DNA of 64,000 bases from Actinomycetales bacterium Actino_02 (GTDB taxonomy: Bacteria > Actinomycetota > Actinomycetes > Propionibacteriales > Propionibacteriaceae): positions 124,001 to 188,000 of the forward strand of contig LUYM01000020.1 of assembly GCA_001603275.1 (NCBI GenBank). The letters run 5' to 3'. The notes beneath the pieces are model-generated. The model was not told the origin of the DNA and ran no database searches. It was given only the letters and a program-made list of their open reading frames with translations. Shown piece after piece: positions 15,480-22,001 of this stretch. Position 1 is the stretch's first letter. Each line of letters opens with the position of its first letter. The translations under genes and the position numbers were made by a program.

Positions 15480-16451
15480 TTAGGTGGTCGGCAGTGCTGC
15501 GGTGGCGGCCCGGTGGCCCTTGATCTTGTGCCAGGGGATTCGGTCGGTCCACGAGTAGTCCGTCTCGACGGTCACGGACTTGGCGCTGGCACGGACGACG
15601 CGGCGCCACCCGCTGAACTCGGTGCGGACGATGTCACCGGGGCGGACGGTCTGCGGGCTGTAGTCGCTGGCCTGGCCGGCCTCGATCTGGTCGGCGCGGA
15701 TCTGCTGCCAGTAGGCCAGCTGATCGGCGAGCTCGGCGCGGCGGGCGGCGTAGGCCGTCCGGATGCGCTCGGCCTCGTCGGGCCGCGGTGCGCGGTACTG
15801 CTCCGGCTCGGTGGCGGTCGCGCTGTACCAGCGCGGCGCGGTCGGCTTGCGGTCGATGGCGCGTAGGTCGGCCTCGAGTTTGGCGATCCGGTTACCGACC
15901 GTGGCCGGGTTGTAGCGGGCCGCTGTGGTGTGCGTGGCGGCGTCGGCCCGGCGCTCGGCCTCCTCGGCGTCACGCGTCGCGACGACGGCGCGCCCGGTGG
16001 CGGCGTGCGCCCTCTCGATCGCGGCACGGTGTCCGCGCTCCGAGTGGTGGCCGATGAGGATCGGCTGCCCGTTGTCGGGCAGGCGGTCCAAGGCGGCGCG
16101 CTCTCGATCCCAAGCGGTGCCGGCGGCGGCGGCCTTGCGGTCTGCCTTGGCCTCGAGGGCGGCCACCCGATCGGCCTGCCGGGCGATCTTGTCGGCCTCG
16201 ACTTCGGCGGTGGTGCGGATCTCCTGCGAGATCTCGAGCGCGACCTCGAAGCCGGCGGCGCGTAGTGCCTCGGCGGTGCGGTTGATCTTGGCCAGTTGCG
16301 GCAGGCGGTCGCGGGAGTTCGGCACGAACCACGCGCCGATGCTGCGCCCCCAGCGCCAGCCGGCAGCCTTCAGAACCTCGGCGGAACCGTCACCGCGGGC
16401 CGTGCCCTCGATCATGGTTCCGGCCTCGTGAGTGTGAGTGATGGTCAGCAT
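15480..16451 (-). CDS. DUF3560 domain protein
   Basis: Starts at ATG 16451 behind AAGGAG, 28 nt after the hammerhead 3' end. The first 75 residues match DUF3560: LTITHTHEAGTMIEGTARGD, AAGWRWGRSIGAWFVPNSRD and a helix. The middle is a long charged coiled coil; the C-terminal 60 residues form a beta-rich domain (VRPGDIVRTEFSGWRRVVRA). DUF3560 proteins are typical of actinobacterial plasmids, integrative elements and phages; function unknown. The protein is 323 residues, a usual length. Confidence 0.8.
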   Translation of the reverse strand: MLTITHTHEAGTMIEGTARGDGSAEVLKAAGWRWGRSIGAWFVPNSRDRLPQLAKINRTAEALRAAGFEVALEISQEIRTTAEVEADKIARQADRVAALEAKADRKAAAAGTAWDRERAALDRLPDNGQPILIGHHSERGHRAAIERAHAATGRAVVATRDAEEAERRADAATHTTAARYNPATVGNRIAKLEADLRAIDRKPTAPRWYSATATEPEQYRAPRPDEAERIRTAYAARRAELADQLAYWQQIRADQIEAGQASDYSPQTVRPGDIVRTEFSGWRRVVRASAKSVTVETDYSWTDRIPWHKIKGHRAATAALPTT

Positions 16452-16479
16452 CGCGCTGCGCTCCTTTCGTGCTTCGGCT

Positions 16480-16536
16480 TGTCTCGTCAGGCCGCCGGGT
16501 GCCACCCGGTCGGCGACGCCTTGCGGCGTTTCGACA
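16480..16536 (-). ncRNA. Type II hammerhead ribozyme, in front of the DUF3560 gene
   Basis: Read on the minus strand from 16536: stem II strand UGUC, core GAA, stem III ACGCC with GCAA tetraloop and GGCGU (giving the required A15.1-U16.1 pair), cleavage nucleotide C17 at 16515. Stem I follows (GCCG, bulged A, CCGGGU, loop GGC, ACCCGG, CGGC), then core CUGACGA (CUGANGA consensus) and GACA closing stem II. Every conserved core base of the hammerhead is present and all three helices form. Predicted self-cleavage is between 16515 and 16514, leaving a 63-nt 5' UTR before the DUF3560 start. The DNA also resembles the second element in layout but not in stem sequence, which is compensatory evidence for a conserved fold. 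Confidence 0.9.
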
Positions 16537-16555
16537 GATCGGATCACCTCCCAGG

Positions 16556-16948
16556 TCACAGCCAGATCGAGCCGTCGGCGTAGACGTAGACGAGTTCGGC
16601 GCCGCCATCAGCGAGCGGGGTGCGGATCACGACGAACGACGAGCCGACGCCGTTACCGGAGTCGTCGGCCGCCCACTTGCACGCCTGCTGCTCGACCACA
16701 TCCAGATCCGGATCGGCGGTAGCGGCGGCGTCCAGCATCTCCGAGCCGTCTTCGTACTCGCACGCGGGAATGGTCGGGTCGGCCATCATCGCGTCATAGA
16801 GAGCCCGGCCGGCCGGCCGCGTGCCGTCGTGCGCGGCATAGGTGCCGGTGGTGTCAGTGGGGACGCTGGCCTGCGCTGCCTGCGCTCCAGTGAGGGCGAT
16901 GGTGGCGGTCAGTGTGGCGGTGGTGATGATCGCGGCGAGCTTCGACAT
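16556..16948 (-). CDS. Secreted hypothetical protein of the leftward cassette
   Basis: The 130-residue product starts at ATG 16948 after the second hammerhead. It has a classical signal peptide (AAIITTATLTATIALTGAQA, cleavage likely after AQA-AQA near residue 25). The mature part is small and acidic with two Cys (ACEYEDG, QQACKWAAD) that could form a disulphide, and ends in VYVYADGSIWL. No family recognised. An exported protein in this cassette suggests an effect outside the cytoplasm. Confidence 0.65.
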   Translation of the reverse strand: MSKLAAIITTATLTATIALTGAQAAQASVPTDTTGTYAAHDGTRPAGRALYDAMMADPTIPACEYEDGSEMLDAAATADPDLDVVEQQACKWAADDSGNGVGSSFVVIRTPLADGGAELVYVYADGSIWL

Positions 16949-16975
16949 TTCAGTGGTTCCTCTCGGGTGGTGGCT

Positions 16976-17032
16976 TGTCTCTTCAGGCGTCCGGTAGCCG
17001 ACCGGGGCGCGACCGCTCACGCGGTTTCGACA
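16976..17032 (-). ncRNA. Type II hammerhead ribozyme, in front of the secreted-protein gene
   Basis: Minus strand from 17032: UGUC (stem II), core GAA, stem III ACCGC with GUGA tetraloop and GCGGU (A15.1-U16.1), C17 at 17011. Stem I is GCG, internal CC opposite A, CCGGU, loop CGGCU, ACCGG, CGC. Core CUGAAGA and GACA of stem II complete it. All conserved residues are present. Stems I and III differ from the other copy by paired changes while length (57 nt), core and stem II are kept. Predicted cleavage is between 17011 and 17010, 62 nt before the next ATG. The element begins 3 nt after the stop codon of the upstream gene, so ribosomes ending there would overlap its 5' strand. Confidence 0.9.
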
Positions 17033-17035
17033 GGG

Positions 17036-17569
17036 TCAGCAGGCGCGGCGGGCGGGTGTGCTCGGGGTGACGGGAGTGTCATCAGCGAACCGGCGGCCGA
17101 CAGGGGCGGCGGTGGCATCGAGACTCAGGGTTGAGCGCTCTAGCCATCGGCGAGCGACCTGGCGCGGCGTCTCCCAAGAGAGTTGCTGGCACGTCTGCAC
17201 TCCGGCGTGATCAATGAACATCTCGCCGTCAACGTCGAACCCGATGAGGCTGATAGCCCACCCGATCGCGTGCTCTGAGTAGTCGCGCTGGCAGATCACG
17301 CCGCAGCACGACCACTGGCTATTGCCGGTCGCGTGGTAGCCATCATCCATGCCGTCGAACCGGCTGGACTCGTAGCGGTCGCAGATCGCCCGCACAGTGC
17401 CGTAAGCCGGGCCGTCTTCCCATCGGACAGACAGCCAGCCGTAGGCGCTGCCGCGATCCATCGTGACGCTGAACCGGACGCCGGGGAATGCGCGCCGGAG
17501 TTCGCTCCGGAGTGCTGCGGCGGTCTCTTTGGTGGTGGCGCGAGTCGCGGCCGGGGTGATCGTGGTCAT
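17036..17569 (-). CDS. LPD29-type (large polyvalent protein associated) protein
   Basis: The 177-residue product contains LRSELRRAFPGVRFSVTMDR followed by GWLSVRWEDGP, the signature of the LPD29 domain found in polyvalent proteins of mobile elements and as single proteins in actinobacteria. Downstream are a CDRYESSRFDGMDD segment and two Cys pairs. These domains are thought to travel with conjugative elements and phages; the role is unknown. It ends 3 nt before hammerhead 2. Confidence 0.75.
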   Translation of the reverse strand: MTTITPAATRATTKETAAALRSELRRAFPGVRFSVTMDRGSAYGWLSVRWEDGPAYGTVRAICDRYESSRFDGMDDGYHATGNSQWSCCGVICQRDYSEHAIGWAISLIGFDVDGEMFIDHAGVQTCQQLSWETPRQVARRWLERSTLSLDATAAPVGRRFADDTPVTPSTPARRAC

Positions 17570-17609
17570 TTCGGGATCCTCTCGATGCTGTGTTGCGGGG
17601 TCGGGGTGG

Positions 17610-18194
17610 TCAGAAGCCGACAGCTGCGGCGGTAGCGGCGTCGGAGTCGCCTAGCCAGGCGTCGAACGTGAGGCGCGGGTTACGCGTCCAGAACCACAAG
17701 AGTTCTTCGGACGCGTACAACTCGGCGCGGCGGGCCGGGCCCGTGAACAGCGAGCGGGCCGAGATCCCGGCGAGGCGAGCGGCCGGCTTCAACAGCTGGC
17801 CGTTGCACTCAGCCTCGGCGGCCAGATACTGCAACTCGATCGACTCCCGCCACATGGCCAGCAGTGCGGCGCGGGTGGTGCCGGTTCCGCGGTAGCCCTG
17901 CCGACGGGTGAGCTCGCGCTCAGCCCAAGCGCGGACCGTGGCCGCGTACTCGGGAGCGCAAAGCTCGGTGAGGGATTCGGTGTCCCATTCCGCGGCGCGC
18001 TCGCCGGATAGGTCGATCTCGATCCGGTAGCGGCGGCCGACGGTAACGCGAGTGCGCAGGCAGCATTCGTAGTAGCGGCGGCCATCCTGGGAGAACCGAC
18101 TAGCGCCGTGGTGGTAGCGGCGGCCGACCAAGTCGGAGTGTCGGCAGTGCGCGTAGCGGCGGCCGGCGTACTCGGTGGTCTGGCTGTCGGTCAT
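17610..18194 (-). CDS. Hypothetical protein, first gene of the long leftward unit
   Basis: The 194-residue product has repeated GRRY motifs in the first 55 residues (AGRRYAHC, VGRRYHHG, DGRRYYEC, VGRRYRIE), and a helical C-terminal half. The GRRY repeats with His and Cys suggest a beta-hairpin repeat or metal site. I do not recognise the family. It follows the operator-containing promoter at 18236-18264 by about 40 nt. Confidence 0.6.
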   Translation of the reverse strand: MTDSQTTEYAGRRYAHCRHSDLVGRRYHHGASRFSQDGRRYYECCLRTRVTVGRRYRIEIDLSGERAAEWDTESLTELCAPEYAATVRAWAERELTRRQGYRGTGTTRAALLAMWRESIELQYLAAEAECNGQLLKPAARLAGISARSLFTGPARRAELYASEELLWFWTRNPRLTFDAWLGDSDAATAAAVGF

Positions 18195-18235
18195 TGCCCT
18201 GAATCTCCTGCGGTAGTAGGTGTGCCGTTGTGTCC

Positions 18236-18264
18236 ATAGTGACGCGCTAGAGCGTCACTGTCAA
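18236..18264 (-). promoter_or_regulatory. Leftward promoter with palindromic operator (copy 2)
   Basis: Minus strand TTGACA (18264-18259), 17-bp spacer, CACTAT (18241-18236). The palindrome AGTGACGC-gctaga-GCGTCACT (18238-18259) occupies the spacer. It shares TGACGCGYTAGMGCGTCA with copy 1 at 14996-15024. A repressor bound here would block RNA polymerase. It drives the long unit 18194 to 15007, including both hammerheads. Confidence 0.7.
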
Positions 18265-18686
18265 GTGGGATGTTGCTGCTCGGTATGCCATTGGCCGTAT
18301 ATGCGCCGGCGCTATTGGCCCGCCGAGTGGCCGGCGGATTCGATGGCTTAGCCCTGGCCTATGTGGTGGAGCAGCGATGGCCTGGCGATGGGTGAGCTCA
18401 TCGGCATGCCGGGGTGAGGTGTGGGGGCAATGCCGGCTGAGATGCCGCGGAGTGGCATGGCGGCGGATGCCTACCCCATCTCCCACCCGCCACAAACCCA
18501 CGCATTTTGAACGAAAGCCCTTGTCACAGCCCGTTCCGCGCCCCGAAAACCCAGCTGACCCCCGGGGGGGTGGATACCGCCGCGTGCCCCCTGCCTCTCC
18601 CCCCTGACCCGTGAACCGGGGTTGCGCGCGTGCGCGCGCGAGAACACCCGCTCGATCGCGACACGACGGATTCTCAGAGAGGGTGG
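18265..18686 (+). other. No gene seen; divergent region before the late genes
   Basis: About 420 nt between the leftward promoter and the late promoter. There are repeated short words (ATGCCGG, TTGGCC), a C5/G7 run (CCCCCGGGGGGG, about 18560-18571) and an alternating GC tract near 18615-18640. No coding frame has a ribosome site or phage-like composition. The position, just upstream of an HNH-terminase block, is where cos sites lie in many related phages, but no direct sign of cos was found. Confidence 0.4.
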
Positions 18687-18718
18687 TTGACAAGTGCCAA
18701 CAAAACCCGTGCTAGGCT
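18687..18718 (+). promoter_or_regulatory. Probable late promoter
   Basis: TTGACA at 18687-18692. The best -10 is TAGGCT at 18713-18718 (20-bp spacing) or GCTAGG at 18711 (18 bp). It faces the structural genes, and nothing else in the upstream 400 nt looks better. The -35 is a perfect consensus; the spacing is the weak point. Confidence 0.55.
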
Positions 18719-18727
18719 GCGGCCGTC

Positions 18728-18760
18728 AGGCCGGATTGCTCCTCTGTGGAGATCCGGCCT
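18728..18760 (+). terminator. Hairpin just after the late promoter, attenuator-like
   Basis: A 9-bp stem (18728-18736 with 18752-18760) with an inner CTCC/GGAG helix, followed by TCGTCGTTCT. It lies 10 nt after the promoter -10, so it would be at the 5' end of the late mRNA. It may attenuate late transcription in the lysogen or stabilise the transcript. Confidence 0.5.
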
Positions 18761-18792
18761 TCGTCGTTCTCGGCGTCGAGGGGGTGATCCTC

Positions 18793-18840
18793 GTGGCCAA
18801 GAGCAAGTGCAAGCCGAAGCCGAAGCCCAAGGGTCGGTGA
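18793..18840 (+). CDS. Tiny Lys/Pro peptide upstream of the HNH gene
   Basis: A GTG-started 15-codon frame encodes MAKSKCKPKPKPKGR. Its TGA (18838-18840) overlaps the GTG start of the HNH gene, so ribosome coupling is likely. The composition is too biased to be accidental noise alone, but peptides this short are hard to prove. It may be a leader peptide or a small nucleic-acid-binding peptide. Confidence 0.35.
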   Translation: MAKSKCKPKPKPKGR

Positions 18841-19124
18841 CCTCGGGAGCCTGGGGCGGCCGTCGCGCCGCCGAGGCTCTGGATCGAGTCAAGACGGTCG
18901 GGCGGGCGAAGAACCTACCGTGCTTCATCTGCAAGCTGCCAATCGACTACGACCTCGAGTGGCCGGACCTGATGAGTTGCAGCGTCCAGCACATTCGGTC
19001 TCGCAAGGCTTACCCCGAACTGACGTGGGTGCCGAGCAACTGGGCGGGCGCGCACCTCACCTGCAACTCGGCGGCCGGCGACGGATCGTCCGATCCGTAC
19101 GATCTCGGCGCCACCTCGCTCTGA
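18837..19124 (+). CDS. HNH endonuclease, terminase-associated
   Basis: The 95-residue protein has CFICKLP near residue 31, SVQHIRSRKAYPEL with the catalytic-type His near 55, and GAHLTCNSAAGD near 76, that is the C-x2-C, H, and H-x2-C-N order of HNH nucleases. Small HNH proteins next to terminase genes are needed for cos cleavage in HK97-like phages, and the position here fits. GTG 18837 overlaps the preceding stop. Confidence 0.75.
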   Translation: MTSGAWGGRRAAEALDRVKTVGRAKNLPCFICKLPIDYDLEWPDLMSCSVQHIRSRKAYPELTWVPSNWAGAHLTCNSAAGDGSSDPYDLGATSL

Positions 19125-19141
19125 GTGTCTTCCACTGGAAA

Positions 19142-19355
19142 CACGGTCTGGCCCACCGTGGCATCGAAACGGGCCGCTCAGTCTGTGGGGGTCAACGTCA
19201 GCAAAGCCCCGTCGCCGGGGAGCCGCACACTCTCCCCGGATCGCATTTTGTCGCAGCGAAGGTCGGGCTGGATGGTCCGTGGCGGGTAACGCCAGCCCAG
19301 ACGGGGCGTGCTTCCTTTCTCCATCCACCTTCAACCCGATCTGCCCCCACAGACT
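19142..19355 (+). ncRNA. Highly structured noncoding region between HNH and terminase genes
   Basis: The 252-nt gap (19125-19376) has no gene. It holds nested perfect helices: 19180-19191 with 19344-19355 (12 bp), inside it 19206-19213 with 19300-19307 (8 bp), inside that a hairpin 19215-19222 with 19232-19239 (8 bp) and a helix 19265-19271 with 19292-19298 (7 bp). A separate hairpin is at 19142-19147 with 19155-19160. That nesting is unlikely by chance and suggests a folded RNA of about 180 nt. As DNA it could equally be part of cos. I know no family that matches. Confidence 0.5.
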
Positions 19356-19376
19356 CGACGCCAAAGAGGAGGGTCG

Positions 19377-19682
19377 ATGCTCCAGGAAGAGATCACGCAG
19401 GCCGCGACCAAGAACGCACGGATCCTGTTCGTGATGGATCGCCCCACCTCGCTCGTCCTGAGGGATGTGGTCAAGACGATCACCGAACTCAACCTCGGCA
19501 GTGAGGTTCAGCAGGTCATCCGGACAACCGGCCTCGAGCGTGTGCGCTTCAAGAATGGCGGCGAGCTCATCATCCGCTCACCGCGCCATTCGTCGAGCCG
19601 CGGCTTCTCCGTCGATGTCGTCGTGACGGATTGCCTGCCCGATTGGGAGCGGGACCTGCTCACTGCGTCTGCCGACAGGTAG
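19377..19682 (+). CDS. Small protein before terminase, terminase-fragment-like
   Basis: The 101-residue product starts at ATG 19377 behind GAGGAGGG. The C-terminal half reads GGELIIRSPRHSSSRGF then VDVVVTD, which resembles the segment before Walker B in terminase large subunits; no Walker A is present. The N-terminal half is ILFVMDRPTSLVLRD and helices. It could be a conserved helper or an old fragment. Immediate neighbour of the terminase genes. Confidence 0.55.
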   Translation: MLQEEITQAATKNARILFVMDRPTSLVLRDVVKTITELNLGSEVQQVIRTTGLERVRFKNGGELIIRSPRHSSSRGFSVDVVVTDCLPDWERDLLTASADR

Positions 19683-19685
19683 GCG

Positions 19686-20156
19686 ATGCTCGATCTCCTC
19701 CTGCCGATCATCGCCCGCGTCCTGGCCGACCACGACGTCGAGGATGACGGCGTGGCGTTGGCTCTCGCGAATGCGATTGAGGACGCGCTGCGGATCCAGG
19801 AGGACTCGCTGTTCGAAGCGCTGGTCCGTTCGGTGGCCAAGCATCGCGCCGAGCAGAAGTTGGTGGACTCCGACGAGGCGCTGGTCGTCGCTGCAGGGCA
19901 GATGGCCCGCAAGATCGACGCCGCCGATCTCTACTTCCAGGAACTTCTCGACGAGGCCGAGAGCAAGCATCAGCGTCCGCCGAGTCAGGACAACGTGAGT
20001 CTGCCGACGTTCCTGAAGTTCCTCGAAGCGATGGGCATGACGCCGGCCGCACGCAAGGCTGTCGCCGCGGCGGCGCCGGCCAAGGGGGGTGCTGGTGGCA
20101 GGATCGCAGGCTTCCGCCAGCGCGAGCAGCAGTCCCTCGCTGGCCAAGCCAGCTAG
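19686..20156 (+). CDS. Terminase small subunit (probable)
   Basis: The 156-residue, mainly helical protein is directly upstream of and overlaps the large subunit gene. It has an acidic N-terminal half, a helix LPTFLKFLEAMGMTPAARKA and a basic Gly/Ala/Arg tail. Size and location fit the DNA-recognition subunit; sequence similarity is not obvious because this subunit is poorly conserved. Confidence 0.6.
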   Translation: MLDLLLPIIARVLADHDVEDDGVALALANAIEDALRIQEDSLFEALVRSVAKHRAEQKLVDSDEALVVAAGQMARKIDAADLYFQELLDEAESKHQRPPSQDNVSLPTFLKFLEAMGMTPAARKAVAAAAPAKGGAGGRIAGFRQREQQSLAGQAS

Positions 20157-21987
20157 CGCACGCAAGCGCTCGGGAGATCCCCGAGTCAAGGCGTCGGTCC
20201 GGCCGGATCCGCGAAAGCGCGATCGCCGGAAGCTCGTCGGCAAGACCGTCCCACGGATCTTCACGCCACCACTGGCCGAGGGAGCGCCGGGGCCCTGCGG
20301 CTGTGGATGCGCGCTCACCGAGGCAACCACCCGCGGGTTCGCGGCCGTCGAGTTCGCCGAGGAGATCTGCAAGGTCACCCTCCGGCCGTGGCAGCGATGG
20401 CTTCTGATCCACGCGCTCGAGACCCTGCCGGACGGCACCTACCGCTTCCAGAACATCCTCGTCCTGGTCGCTCGCCAGAACGGCAAATCGACGCTCTCGG
20501 TGGTGCTGTCGCTGTGGGCGATGGTCGCTCGCGGCGTTCCGGTCGTGCTCTCCACTGCACAGGATCTCGACACCGCCGAGGAGATCTGGCAGGCCGGTGT
20601 GAACATGGTCGAGGAGCTGGACGACGAGGAGCAGCCCGTCCGGCCCGACCTCTACGAGCTCAAAGAGCACGTCTCTCTGGTCAACGGCAAGAAGGCGCTG
20701 GTCATGTCGGTCGACCGGCAGATCTCGCGCTGGAAGGTCAAGGCTGCTTCGCGGAAAGCCGGACGTGGACTCTCCGGCGACCTGATCATCCTCGACGAGT
20801 TGCGCGAGCAGCAGAACTGGGAAGCCTGGTCGGCGATCACCTACACGACGATGGCCCGACCGATGTCGCAGGTCTGGTGCTTCTCGAACGCCGGCGACAT
20901 CAGTTCGGTCGTTCTGCGGCACCTGCGCCTATCCGCTCACGAGGCCCTGGGCGATCCGGACGGCGCAGTGCTGGCCGAAGCGGAGCGGATCGTCGCCGCC
21001 GAGGCCGAGCGGTTGGGCGCTGGTCTTGGTGGCCCCGACGAGTACGACCTGAAGCAGGTTCAGGACTCCGACCCCGACCTGGCCGACATCGAACTGGATG
21101 ACCTCGAGGTCGATACCGACGACCTGTTCATCGCCGAGTGGTCGGCCGCTCCGGATAAGTCGAAGTGGGATCGCGATGGCTGGGAGCAGGCCAACCCGTC
21201 GCTCGGCTACGGCGACATCACCGAGCGCAAGATCGCATCCAAAGCCAAGTCCGACCCCGAGTGGAAGTTCCGCACCGAAGCGTTGTGTCAGTGGCCGGAC
21301 GGGGCGATCGAGGGCATCTACCCACCGGGCGCGTGGGAGGCGATCGGCGTCAAGCGGGAGCCGGGGGAGCCGCTTGGCGAGGCGGATCGGATCGTCGGCG
21401 ACGTCCGGGCGGCGTTCGATGTGGCGATCGACGGCTCGAAGGCCTATATCGCCTGGTGCGGGAAGCGGGCAGACGGCGAACTGCAGGGCGAGATCGTCGC
21501 AGCTGCACCGTGCGCCGCTGGCACCGACTGGATCGGCAAGTGGCTGTTGGATCACGCGGGCAGGATCGAGGCGGTGTCGGCGCAAGGCCGAGGCTCCATC
21601 GCGTCCGACGTGCTCACCCGCCTGCAGACCGATCCGAAGTTCACTATCCCGATCACACCGATCGAGGGCCCGCGTCTGACCGCGGCACACAGCAGGGTCT
21701 CGGAATGGGTGACCTCGAAAAAGGTCAGGCACCTCAACCAGGGCCCGCTCAACGACGCAGTGGCCGGCGCGAAGCTGAAGCAACTCTCTGGCTCGCGGGT
21801 CATCGACCAGTTCAAGTCCACCGGCCCGACAGCCGCGGCCATCGCGTGGGAGTTCGCGGTGTTCGAGTGCACCGAAACGCGCTTCGTTCCACCGCCACCC
21901 CCGCCGCCGAAGGTGCTCAAGGCTGAGCGTCCCTCCGGCCGGCGCTCCACCTCGCGTGAGTTCGATCCCGTGACGTCCGGCTTCTGA
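20095..21987 (+). CDS. Terminase large subunit
   Basis: The 630-residue motor protein starts at GTG 20095 behind AAGGGGGG; GTG 20089 is possible. Walker A is VARQNGKS near residue 126, motif region ISRWKVKAASRKAGRGLSGD, and Walker B LIILDE near 230. The nuclease part has AFDVAIDGS near 443 and later acidic residues. The long spacer of Glu/Asp-rich helices at 270-345 is typical of HK97-type actinophage terminases. The Pro run before the C-terminus (FVPPPPPPP) is a disordered tail. Confidence 0.92.
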   Translation: MAGSQASASASSSPSLAKPASARKRSGDPRVKASVRPDPRKRDRRKLVGKTVPRIFTPPLAEGAPGPCGCGCALTEATTRGFAAVEFAEEICKVTLRPWQRWLLIHALETLPDGTYRFQNILVLVARQNGKSTLSVVLSLWAMVARGVPVVLSTAQDLDTAEEIWQAGVNMVEELDDEEQPVRPDLYELKEHVSLVNGKKALVMSVDRQISRWKVKAASRKAGRGLSGDLIILDELREQQNWEAWSAITYTTMARPMSQVWCFSNAGDISSVVLRHLRLSAHEALGDPDGAVLAEAERIVAAEAERLGAGLGGPDEYDLKQVQDSDPDLADIELDDLEVDTDDLFIAEWSAAPDKSKWDRDGWEQANPSLGYGDITERKIASKAKSDPEWKFRTEALCQWPDGAIEGIYPPGAWEAIGVKREPGEPLGEADRIVGDVRAAFDVAIDGSKAYIAWCGKRADGELQGEIVAAAPCAAGTDWIGKWLLDHAGRIEAVSAQGRGSIASDVLTRLQTDPKFTIPITPIEGPRLTAAHSRVSEWVTSKKVRHLNQGPLNDAVAGAKLKQLSGSRVIDQFKSTGPTAAAIAWEFAVFECTETRFVPPPPPPPKVLKAERPSGRRSTSREFDPVTSGF

Positions 21988-22001
21988 GAGGAGGTCTGCA
22001 A

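Noticed and set aside
18247-18693. Minus-strand open frame of 148 codons and a plus-strand one at 18377-18607
   Set aside because: Both are Pro/Arg-rich frames of a gene-free GC-rich region, with no ribosome site and no recognisable composition.
19160-19245. GAAACGGG ... CCCCGTC considered as hammerhead stem III with cleavage C
   Set aside because: No CUGANGA element follows stem I, and the stem III loop would be about 30 nt; the bases pair better in the larger nested structure.
18915-19364. Minus-strand open frame over the HNH gene and the structured gap
   Set aside because: It is antisense to the HNH gene and the structured region and has no ribosome site; long antisense frames are common at this GC content.
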